Below are positions 1-5,247 of a stretch of DNA of 7,209 nucleotides, piece by piece. The position numbers and the translations under genes are program-made. The notes below the pieces were generated by a model. It worked only from the letters and a program-made list of their open reading frames with translations. It had not been told where the DNA came from and did no database searches. Origin of the DNA: JAAYZM01 sp964510785 (GTDB lineage: Bacteria > Actinomycetota > Actinomycetes > Actinomycetales > Cellulomonadaceae); NCBI GenBank assembly GCA_964510785.1, contig CAZECM010000125.1, positions 1-7,209 of the forward strand, read 5' to 3'. Position 1 is the stretch's first letter. Each line of letters begins with the position of its first letter.

Positions 1-1
1 C

Positions 2-859
2 TGGAACGCGAACTACGTCGACCACGTGCAGATCACGATGGCCGAGGACATCGGCGTCGGCGGTCGTGCCGGCTACTACGACGGCATCGGCGCGGCGCGC
101 GACGTCATCCAGAACCACCTGCTGCAGCTCCTCGCGCTGACGGCGATGGAGGAGCCCGTCTCCTTCGACGCACCGGCCCTGCGCGCGGAGAAGCGCAAGG
201 TGCTCTCCGCCGTGCGCGTGCCCCGACCCATCTCCCGGCACGCTGCCCGCGGGCAGTATGCCGCAGGCTGGCAGGGCGGCGAGGAGGTCGGCGGCTACCT
301 CGACGAGGACGGCATCTCGCCGTCGTCGGCCACGGAGACCTACGCGGCGATCCGCGTCGACGTCGACACCCGGCGCTGGGCGGGCGTTCCCTTCTACCTG
401 CGCACGGGCAAGCGGCTGGGTCGGCGCGTCACGGAGATCGCGGTGATCTTCAAGCGCGCCCCGCACCTGCCGTTCGAGTCGACCTCCACCCAGGAGCTCG
501 GCAACAACGCGCTCGTCATCCGCGTGCAGCCCGACGAGGGCGTGACCATCCGCTTCGGCTCGAAGGTGCCCGGCACCCAGATGGAGGTGCGGGACGTCAC
601 GATGGACTTCGGCTACGGGCACGCGTTCACCGAGTCCTCGCCCGAGGCCTACGAGCGGCTCATCCTCGACGTCCTGCTCGGTGACCCGCCGCTCTTCCCG
701 CGGCACGAAGAGGTGGAGCTGTCCTGGCAGATCCTCGACCCGGTGACCGAGCACTGGGCCAGCAAGGGGACGCCAGAGCCCTACCGCTCGGGCACGTGGG
801 GGCCCGACTCCGCCGACGAGATGCTCGCGCGTGACGGAAGGACGTGGCGTCGACCATGA
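2..859 (+). CDS. zwf: Glucose-6-phosphate 1-dehydrogenase, C-terminal part (5' end outside window)
   Basis: This enzyme oxidises glucose 6-phosphate to 6-phosphogluconolactone with NADP+, the first step of the oxidative pentose phosphate pathway, in the cytoplasm. The reading frame is open from base 2 and gives 285 residues before TGA. That is a little over half of a typical protein of about 500 residues, so the N-terminal NADP-binding Rossmann domain is off the window. The fragment opens with the family motif WNANYVDHVQITMAEDIGVG, followed by GRAGYYDGIGAARDVIQNHL. The His of the QNHLLQ motif (fragment residue 39) is, from family knowledge, the catalytic general base. The segments FYLRTGKRL and VIRVQPDEGV fit the C-terminal beta-sheet domain. 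The stop overlaps the start of opcA by 4 bp, which suggests an operon with translational coupling. An internal ATG at 26 is not the true start, because conserved sequence continues upstream of it. Confidence 0.97.
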   Translation, partial: WNANYVDHVQITMAEDIGVGGRAGYYDGIGAARDVIQNHLLQLLALTAMEEPVSFDAPALRAEKRKVLSAVRVPRPISRHAARGQYAAGWQGGEEVGGYLDEDGISPSSATETYAAIRVDVDTRRWAGVPFYLRTGKRLGRRVTEIAVIFKRAPHLPFESTSTQELGNNALVIRVQPDEGVTIRFGSKVPGTQMEVRDVTMDFGYGHAFTESSPEAYERLILDVLLGDPPLFPRHEEVELSWQILDPVTEHWASKGTPEPYRSGTWGPDSADEMLARDGRTWRRP

Positions 860-1773
860 TCATCGACCTGCCCCAGACCACGACGGGCGCCGTGAACAAG
901 CGCCTCGTCCGCCTGCGCGACGAGGGCGGCGCCGTCGCGCTGGGCCGCGTGCTGACGCTCGTGATCGAGGCGAGCGAGGACGAGCTCGAGGACGCGATCG
1001 CCGCGGCGAACGACGCGAGCCGCGAGCACCCGTGCCGCGTCCTCGCCATCACGACGTCGGGCCGCAAGCGCTCGACCTCGCTCGACGCCCAGATCCGGGT
1101 CGGGGGCGACGCGGGCGCGAGCGAGGTGGTCGTGCTCCGACCGCAGGGCGAGCTGCTCGAGCACCTCGACACGCTCGTGATCCCCCTGCTCCTGCCCGAT
1201 GCACCGATCGTCGTGTGGTGGCCCGGCGAGGCGCCCGTCAACCCGGCCGAGGACGCCGTGGGTGCGATGGCCCAGCGGCGCATCACCGACTCGACGACGT
1301 GCAGCAAGCCGCTCGACACGCTGCAGCGGCTGCGCGAGGTGTACGAGGCCGGCGACACCGACCTCGCATGGACCCGCATCACGCTGTGGCGGGGGCTGCT
1401 CGCCGCCGCGCTCGACGAGAACCCGAACGGCAAGATCACGAAGGCCGAGGTCGAGGGCGACGGCCGGCACAGCTCGGTCGACCTGCTCGCTGCGTGGCTC
1501 GCCCAACAGCTCCGCGTACCGACCGAGATCGTCCGGCGCCGCGACGTCGACGGCGTCACCGCTGTGCGCATCTGGCGCGGCGACACGCTCATCGAGCTCA
1601 CGCGGCCCGACGGTAAGACCGTCACGATCCGGCAGACGAACACGCCCGACCGACGCCTCTCGCTCCCCTTGCGCCAGCTCAACGAGTGCCTCGCCGAGGA
1701 GCTGCGCCGCCTCGACCCGGACGAGGTCTACGGCCGGGTGCTGACCAAGGGCCTCGCGAGAGTGGGACTGTGA
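856..1773 (+). CDS. opcA: OpcA, glucose-6-phosphate dehydrogenase assembly/activator protein
   Basis: OpcA is needed for full activity of glucose-6-phosphate dehydrogenase in actinobacteria and cyanobacteria, and its position next to zwf fits that role. The 305-residue product has the expected length. It begins MIIDLPQTTTGAVNKRLVRL, the usual start for actinobacterial OpcA. Conserved blocks include the VVWWPGEAP region (residues 119-127), the DSTTCSKPLDTLQRL region (145-159) and the AWTRITLWRGLLAAALDE region (171-188). I chose ATG 856, which overlaps the zwf stop as ATGA. An in-frame GTG at 844 would add four residues (MAST), but it lies one base after the only nearby purine-rich element, GGAAGGA at 836-842, which is too close. 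From ATG 856 that element is 13 nt away, which is rather long, so coupling to zwf termination probably contributes. Its own stop overlaps the pgl start. Confidence 0.96.
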   Translation: MIIDLPQTTTGAVNKRLVRLRDEGGAVALGRVLTLVIEASEDELEDAIAAANDASREHPCRVLAITTSGRKRSTSLDAQIRVGGDAGASEVVVLRPQGELLEHLDTLVIPLLLPDAPIVVWWPGEAPVNPAEDAVGAMAQRRITDSTTCSKPLDTLQRLREVYEAGDTDLAWTRITLWRGLLAAALDENPNGKITKAEVEGDGRHSSVDLLAAWLAQQLRVPTEIVRRRDVDGVTAVRIWRGDTLIELTRPDGKTVTIRQTNTPDRRLSLPLRQLNECLAEELRRLDPDEVYGRVLTKGLARVGL

Positions 1774-2564
1774 GCGGCGTGCGGACGGCCCTCGTCCACC
1801 CCGACGCCGAGGTCCTCGCCGAGGCCGTGGCCGCGCGACTCCTCACGCGGCTCGTCGAGCTGCAGTCGCTGCAGGACACGGTCCATCTCGTCCTCACGGG
1901 TGGCACCGTCGGCATCGCGTCCCTCGCGGCCGTCGCCGTGAGCCCGGTCCGTCACGCCGTCGACTGGTCCGCCGTCCACCTCTGGTGGGGCGACGAGCGC
2001 TTCCTGCCCACGGGTGACGCCGAACGCAACGAGACGATGGCGCGCGCAGCGCTGCTCGACCACCTCGACGGTCTCGACGAGGCCACCGTGCACCCCGTGC
2101 CGGCGCCCGGGAGCCCCGGCATCGCCACGCCGGAGGACAGCGCGGCGGCCTACGCCCGCGAGCTCGCCGCGCACGCGCCCGAGGGCGCCGCGCTCGAAGT
2201 ACCCCACCTCGATGTCGTCCTGCTCGGCATGGGACCGGACGGCCACGTCGCCTCGCTGTTCCCGGGCCACGAGGCGCTCGGTGCCACGGGGACCGTCGTC
2301 GGCGTCCACGGCTCCCCCAAGCCACCGCCCGAGCGCACGTCGCTCACCTTCGACGCGCTGCGCAGCGCGTCCGAGGTGTGGCTCGTCGTCTCCGGCGCCG
2401 AGAAGGCCCCGGTGGTGCGGCGCGCCTTCGAGGGCGCGCCGGTCGAGGAGATCCCCGCGGCAGCCGCCGTCGGCCGCGTCCTCACGCTCTGGCTCCTAGA
2501 CCTCGCCGCCGCCACCCACCCCACTCTCCCCTCCGGCGAAGTAGAGACACACGCCGCGAGATAG
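1770..2564 (+). CDS. pgl: 6-phosphogluconolactonase with a repeat-encoded C-terminal tail
   Basis: Pgl hydrolyses 6-phosphogluconolactone to 6-phosphogluconate, the step after Zwf. The product is 264 residues, about the normal family length. Family signatures are LVLTGGTVGIASL near residues 40-52, WWGDERFLP at 72-80 (sugar-phosphate isomerase-like active-site loop) and LLGMGPDGHVASLFPGH at 151-167. The start is GTG 1770, overlapping the opcA stop as GTGA. The frame is open further upstream, but that sequence lies inside opcA and shows no Pgl conservation. The enzyme fold should finish near WLLDLAAA (residues 241-248). The last residues, PSGEVETHAAR from 254 on, are encoded by the inverted/tandem repeat starting at 2529, so the native C-terminus appears to have been replaced or extended by repeat DNA. 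This tail is unlikely to affect catalysis (inference). Confidence 0.95.
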   Translation: MSGVRTALVHPDAEVLAEAVAARLLTRLVELQSLQDTVHLVLTGGTVGIASLAAVAVSPVRHAVDWSAVHLWWGDERFLPTGDAERNETMARAALLDHLDGLDEATVHPVPAPGSPGIATPEDSAAAYARELAAHAPEGAALEVPHLDVVLLGMGPDGHVASLFPGHEALGATGTVVGVHGSPKPPPERTSLTFDALRSASEVWLVVSGAEKAPVVRRAFEGAPVEEIPAAAAVGRVLTLWLLDLAAATHPTLPSGEVETHAAR

Positions 2565-2567
2565 AGA
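2529..2567 (+). repeat. Left inverted repeat of the nuclease cassette
   Basis: Aligned with the reverse complement of 3622-3660, 34 of 39 positions match by eye. Mismatches are at positions 5 and 8 and at a block of three (ACA against GTG) at 21-23. The shared cores are GAAGTAGAGAC and CGCCGCGAGATAGAGA. This copy encodes the last residues and stop codon of pgl and forms the first part of the 20-bp tandem array. Confidence 0.8.
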
Positions 2568-2615
2568 CACACCTCGCGAAGTAGAGACGTAGGTCGCGAG
2601 ATCGAGGTGGTCTCT
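2536..2615 (+). repeat. 20-bp tandem array, four units
   Basis: Units start at 2536, 2556, 2576 and 2596 with exact 20-bp spacing, each beginning GCGA. Odd units carry GCGAAGTAGAGAC and even units carry GCGAGATAGAGAC or the degraded GCGAGATCGAGG. The last seven bases of each unit vary, mostly ending in YC or CC. The junction CGCGA motifs are near-palindromic, so neighbouring units contain short inverted pairs such as CTCGCGA at 2573-2579 and TCGCGAG at 2594-2600. There are no unique spacers and the period is not a multiple of three, so this is neither a CRISPR array nor a peptide repeat. Confidence 0.85.
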
Positions 2616-2631
2616 AGTCCCACTCACCTCG
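2603..2631 (+). terminator. Weak hairpin downstream of pgl, possible terminator
   Basis: CGAGGTG at 2603-2609 is perfectly complementary to CACCTCG at 2625-2631, with a 15-nt loop. It lies about 40 nt after the pgl stop, within and just after the last tandem unit. There is no T-tract. It could help end the zwf-opcA-pgl transcript, but the stem is short and the call is tentative. Confidence 0.25.
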
Positions 2632-2653
2632 CGAACCACCCCTGAGATCGGAC

Positions 2654-2662
2654 TTATCCACA
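2654..2662 (+). promoter_or_regulatory. DnaA-box-like 9-mer TTATCCACA
   Basis: The sequence TTATCCACA is a perfect match to the classical bacterial DnaA box consensus. It lies inside the cassette, between the tandem array and the start region of the nuclease gene. I saw only this one copy and no AT-rich unwinding element, so it is not a replication origin. It may be a DnaA-responsive site, a recurring part of this type of element, or chance. Confidence 0.4.
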
Positions 2663-2702
2663 GGGGGTGTCGCGGAATGCCCGCCTTCGCGAGGCTTGAG
2701 GC

Positions 2703-2781
2703 ATGGACCCGGCAGAACTCACACCACGAACACGTACCCGCAGCCGCCTGACGACCGAGCCCGCTCCTCGCGGCCACACGC
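2703..2781 (+). pseudogene. Probable remnant of the nuclease gene's original N-terminus
   Basis: ATG 2703 starts a frame reading MDPAELTPRTRTRSRL, which resembles the usual opening of actinobacterial proteins with an AbiEi-like N-terminal domain and a DUF559 nuclease domain (from memory of the family). A GAGG lies directly upstream. This frame does not connect to the conserved nuclease frame: it continues out of phase to a stop at 2988-2990. The intervening winged-helix segment expected in full-length relatives is not seen, so a deletion plus frame shift around 2750-2785 is likely. This is inference without an alignment. Confidence 0.3.
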
Positions 2782-3564
2782 GTGGCGGAGGTCTTGGCGC
2801 AGATGCGTGGCGTCACCGAGCGGCTCACGACATCGTGGTGGTTCAGCCACACAAGTGCCGCGCTGGCGTGGGGGTGCTGGACGTGGCACCTCGCTCCCGA
2901 GGTCCACGTCACCCAGCTCGGCAACCCGCGAGTGAGGAAGCTCGCGGACCCACTGCTCGTCCGCCACTGGACCAATCTGCCCAAGCGTGATCGTGCCGAG
3001 GTCGGCGGGCAGCCCGTCACGAGTCTCGAACGCACGATGGTCGACTGCGCTCGCCTGCTGCGCGAGCCGCAAGCCCTCGTCGTCGCAGACTCAGCGATGC
3101 GCCTCGGAGCCGATCCTCGAGTAGTGGGCACGATCCTCGCTGAGTCAGCGGGCAAGCGTGGGGTGCGGCGTGCCCGCGAGGTACTCCGGTTGGCCGACGG
3201 GCGTTCTGAGTCGCCTGGCGAGTCGCTCGTACGCTGGATCGCGTACTTCTATGGTCTTCCTAGGACGGATGTCGCCATCCCTGTCTCGACACGAGTCGGG
3301 GAGTTCATCGTCGATCTCGGTTGGCCGGATCTCAAGGTGGGTATCGAGTTCGACGGCGCGGTCAAGTACTCCGGCGGCGAGTACGGCGACCCGGTCGAGC
3401 GCCTGAAAGCGCAGGAGCGGCGCGAACGAGCACTCGCCGACGCGGGCTGGATCATCATCAGAGTCACGTGGGAGGAGCTCGGTGACGGCCAGCTGCTCGC
3501 GCTCCGCTTCCAGGCCGCGCTTCATGAGGCCAGTATGCGGCGCCAAGTCGCCGCGCGGCCGTAG
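2782..3564 (+). CDS. Vsr/DUF559-like endonuclease-domain protein, probably N-terminally truncated
   Basis: This is a predicted PD-(D/E)XK-fold nuclease of the Vsr-like DUF559 group; its substrate and role are unknown. The 260-residue product has two parts. Residues 20-150 match the middle region of actinobacterial AbiEi-like/DUF559 proteins: FSHTSAALAWG near 21-31, VTSLERTMVDCAR near 79-91 and ADGRSESPGESLVR at 138-151. Residues 170-245 form the nuclease domain: FIVDLGWPDLKVGIEFDG with candidate metal ligands D178, E189 and D191, then RRERALADAGWIIIRVTW, the typical ending of the fold. Full-length relatives usually have about 300 residues with an N-terminal winged helix, which is missing here. 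GTG 2782 has no visible ribosome binding site. ATG 2803 has GGAGG at 2787-2791, 11 nt upstream, and is a reasonable alternative start. The gene lies alone between inverted repeats and has looser codon use than its neighbours. It may be active, or decaying. Confidence 0.75.
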   Translation: MAEVLAQMRGVTERLTTSWWFSHTSAALAWGCWTWHLAPEVHVTQLGNPRVRKLADPLLVRHWTNLPKRDRAEVGGQPVTSLERTMVDCARLLREPQALVVADSAMRLGADPRVVGTILAESAGKRGVRRAREVLRLADGRSESPGESLVRWIAYFYGLPRTDVAIPVSTRVGEFIVDLGWPDLKVGIEFDGAVKYSGGEYGDPVERLKAQERRERALADAGWIIIRVTWEELGDGQLLALRFQAALHEASMRRQVAARP

Positions 3565-3621
3565 CGTCGGCATCCAGAGCGCAGCAGTCGCATGGCGATG
3601 TGCGCTACGGGTGCCGCTAAC

Positions 3622-3660
3622 TCTCTATCTCGCGGCGCACGTCTCTACTTCGGCGAAGGG
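3622..3660 (-). repeat. Right inverted repeat of the nuclease cassette
   Basis: This is the reverse-complement counterpart of 2529-2567. Read on the - strand it contains CCGAAGTAGAGAC followed 20 bp later by GCGAGATAGAGA, so the 20-bp phasing of the left array is kept for nearly two units. It ends one base from the rbpA stop codon. In both copies the repeat is read in the same direction as the gene that ends next to it. Confidence 0.8.
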
Positions 3661-3661
3661 G

Positions 3662-4012
3662 CTACTTGATGCCGCGGCGGGCTCGGAGGGCCGCCAAGGC
3701 CTCTTCGAGGATTGCGTCGCCGTCCGTGTCGGAGCGACGCTCCTTCACGTAGGCGAGGTGCGTCTTGTACGGCTCGTTGCGCTGCGGGGAAGGCGGGTTC
3801 GCCCGGTCCTGCCCGGCGGGGTAGCCGCAACGCGGGCAGTCCCACGTCGTGGGGGCCTCGTGGGCGCCCTCCTCGGCGAAGCTGGGACGGGTCTCGTGGC
3901 CGTTCGCGCACCAGTAGGAGATCCACACGCGCGGAGCGCTCTCACCCCGCTCGGCCTCGCCCATGGGACCGGCCCCTACGCGCGAGCCCCTGATCGCACT
4001 TCCACCGGCCAC
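3662..4012 (-). CDS. rbpA: RNA polymerase-binding protein RbpA
   Basis: RbpA is an actinobacterial transcription factor that binds RNA polymerase and group 1/2 sigma factors and stabilises the promoter open complex. The 116-residue product is of family length. It shows the N-terminal tail (IRGSRVGAGPMGEAERGES, residues 7-25), a core domain with SYWCANGHETRPSF and WDCPRCGYPAGQDR, and a C-terminal sigma-interaction domain (EPYKTHLAYVKERRSDTDGD, residues 80-99, with a helix after it). C35, H39, C59 and C62 fit the zinc site of the Streptomyces type; the mycobacterial proteins have lost part of it. The start is GTG 4012, with GAGGGGG at 4018-4024 five bases upstream. secG lies 10 nt upstream, so the two are probably co-transcribed. 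The stop is immediately followed by the right inverted repeat. Confidence 0.95.
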   Translation of the reverse strand: MAGGSAIRGSRVGAGPMGEAERGESAPRVWISYWCANGHETRPSFAEEGAHEAPTTWDCPRCGYPAGQDRANPPSPQRNEPYKTHLAYVKERRSDTDGDAILEEALAALRARRGIK

Positions 4013-4017
4013 GTGTG

Positions 4018-4024
4018 CCCCCTC
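4018..4024 (-). promoter_or_regulatory. Ribosome binding site of rbpA, overlapping the secG stop codon
   Basis: Read on the - strand, GAGGGGG lies 5 nt before GTG 4012, and its first bases lie in the secG TGA stop (4023-4025). It fixes the rbpA start and suggests translational coupling between secG and rbpA. Confidence 0.7.
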
Positions 4025-4268
4025 AGCCGTTCACGCGCTGGATGAGACCCAGCAGGACGATGCAGATGGCCCAGATGATCGCCGTCGAGATGGTGATGCG
4101 GTTCAGGTTGCGCTCGGCGACCCCGGAGCTGCCGGCGCCGCTCGAGACACCGCCACCGAACATGTCGGAGAGCCCACCGCCGCGCCCCTTGTGCATGAGC
4201 ACGAGCGGGATGGCGAGCAGGCTCGACAGCACGAGCACGACGAGGCAAGCGATACGCAGGAATTCCAC
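4023..4268 (-). CDS. secG: Preprotein translocase subunit SecG
   Basis: SecG is the small accessory subunit of the SecYEG channel in the cytoplasmic membrane. The 81-residue product has the standard layout: a transmembrane helix at about residues 3-25 (LRIACLVVLVLSSLLAIPL), a Gly/Ser-rich cytoplasmic loop starting HKGRGGGLSDMFGGGVSS (26-43), the conserved VAERNLNRIT motif (50-59), and a second transmembrane helix at about 59-77. The start is GTG 4268. The upstream GGGA at 4274-4277 (- strand) is a weak ribosome binding site at 5-nt spacing. It follows tpiA, a common arrangement in actinobacteria, but a strong hairpin at 4361-4397 separates them, so secG-rbpA may have its own promoter. Confidence 0.94.
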   Translation of the reverse strand: MEFLRIACLVVLVLSSLLAIPLVLMHKGRGGGLSDMFGGGVSSGAGSSGVAERNLNRITISTAIIWAICIVLLGLIQRVNG

Positions 4269-4360
4269 GAAGGTCCCGTTCTGGTTCGATCGGCGGCACC
4301 GCTGGTCGGCGCCGCAGTCAAGGGTAAGCGATAGGAGCCGTCCGGACCTAACACCGCGCC

Positions 4361-4397
4361 CCGTCGCGCCCGGTCCGTGCGGGACCGGGCGCGACGG
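4361..4397 (-). terminator. 16-bp perfect hairpin between tpiA and secG
   Basis: Bases 4361-4376 and 4382-4397 are exact reverse complements (core CGTCGCGCCCGGTCC) with a 5-nt loop. The hairpin starts 21 nt after the tpiA stop. No T-tract follows on the - strand, which is common for actinobacterial terminators. It probably ends or attenuates the gap-pgk-tpiA transcript. The rest of the 4269-4418 gap holds no gene and no convincing promoter that I could see. Confidence 0.7.
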
Positions 4398-4418
4398 CGC
4401 AGGATGACCGGGGTGGGC

Positions 4419-5216
4419 TCAGAGCCCCACGGCGTGCGACTTGTACCGAGCGATCTTGGCGAACTCCTCGGGGTCGAGGCTCGCCCCACCCACGAGGGCG
4501 CCGTCCACGTCGGCCTTGGCCATGATGGCCGCGACGTTGCCGGACTTCACCGAACCGCCGTAGAGCACGCGCACGGCGGCGGCGACCTCGGGCGAGAACA
4601 GCTCGGCGAGCTTGCCGCGGATCGCCGCGCACACCTCCTGGGCGTCCTCGGGCGTCGCGACCTCACCGGTGCCGATGGCCCAGACGGGCTCGTAGGCGAC
4701 GACGACGGTCGCTGCCTGCTCGGACGTCAGGCCCGCGAGCGAGCCCTCGAGCTGGGTCAGGGTGTACGCGACGTGCTCCCCCGCCTTGCGGACCTCGAGC
4801 CCCTCCCCGACGCACACGATCGGCAGGATGCCCTTGCTCAGCGCGGAGAGCGCCTTCGCGGCGACGACGGCGTCCGACTCGGCGTGGAACTCGCGCCGCT
4901 CGGAGTGCCCGACGACGGCGTACTTCACGCCGAGCTTCGCGAGGAAGACCGGGGAGATCTCGCCGGTACGCGCGCCCTCGGTGAACGCCGAGACGTCCTG
5001 CGCGCCGTAGACGATCTCGAGCTTGTCGGCGTCGACGAGCGTCTGCACGGAGCGCAGGTCCGTGAACGGCGGGATCACCGCGACCTCGACGTCGGCGAAG
5101 TCGTGCTTCGCGTCCCCGAGCAGCCACGCGAGCTTCTGCAGCACGTGGACCGCCTGGTGGTGGTCGAGGTTCATCTTCCAGTTGCCCGCCATGAGCGGGG
5201 TACGGCTCGTAGCCAT
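4419..5216 (-). CDS. tpiA: Triosephosphate isomerase
   Basis: TpiA interconverts dihydroxyacetone phosphate and glyceraldehyde 3-phosphate in glycolysis. The 265-residue product has family length and all catalytic residues: K14 in GNWKMN, H104 in VVGHSERRE and E176 in AYEPVWAIGTG. The phosphate-binding YGGSVKSGN (219-227) and LVGGASLDPEEF (241-252) loops are also present. The start is ATG 5216, giving MATSRTPLMAGNWKMN, with GAAAGG at 5222-5227 five bases upstream. The frame is open beyond this ATG, but that sequence lies inside pgk and is not conserved. It starts 31 nt after the pgk stop and should be in the same operon. Confidence 0.97.
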   Translation of the reverse strand: MATSRTPLMAGNWKMNLDHHQAVHVLQKLAWLLGDAKHDFADVEVAVIPPFTDLRSVQTLVDADKLEIVYGAQDVSAFTEGARTGEISPVFLAKLGVKYAVVGHSERREFHAESDAVVAAKALSALSKGILPIVCVGEGLEVRKAGEHVAYTLTQLEGSLAGLTSEQAATVVVAYEPVWAIGTGEVATPEDAQEVCAAIRGKLAELFSPEVAAAVRVLYGGSVKSGNVAAIMAKADVDGALVGGASLDPEEFAKIARYKSHAVGL

Positions 5217-5247
5217 GGGTGCCTTTCGGTCGTGGGAGGTAGGTCGG

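Larger units (their letters stand above)
2529..3660. mobile_element. Candidate inverted-repeat-bounded nuclease cassette
   Basis: This 1132-bp segment is bounded by inverted repeats at 2529-2567 and 3622-3660 and contains one gene, a Vsr/DUF559-like nuclease. It sits between the 3' ends of the convergent genes pgl and rbpA: the left repeat overlaps the pgl stop codon and the right repeat ends one base from the rbpA stop. Codon use inside the nuclease gene is much looser than in the flanking metabolic genes (for example 3241-3300: tat, ggt, ctt, cct, gat, cct, aca, cga among 20 codons). There is no transposase and I saw no obvious target-site duplication, so calling it mobile is inference. Another reading is a non-mobile gene flanked by recurrent genomic repeats. 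Confidence 0.4.

Noticed and set aside
660..1682. Long - strand open frame opposite zwf/opcA
   Set aside because: It lies antisense to strongly conserved genes, its product is low-complexity Ser/Arg-rich, and it is explained by high GC content.
2536..2615. CRISPR-like array
   Set aside because: The repeats are contiguous 20-bp units with no unique spacers, and no cas gene is present.
2654..2662. Replication origin suggested by the DnaA box
   Set aside because: There is only one box, no AT-rich unwinding region, and no dnaA or dnaN nearby.
3482..4045. + strand open frame running from the nuclease end across rbpA
   Set aside because: Most of it is antisense to conserved rbpA, and the rest crosses the inverted repeat. 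No domain is recognisable.
4293..4326. Promoter for secG from TTGACT (- strand, 4321-4316) or TACCCT (4326-4321)
   Set aside because: TTGACT has no -10-like hexamer at a proper distance, and TACCCT has only a poor -35 match. Neither is good enough to annotate.
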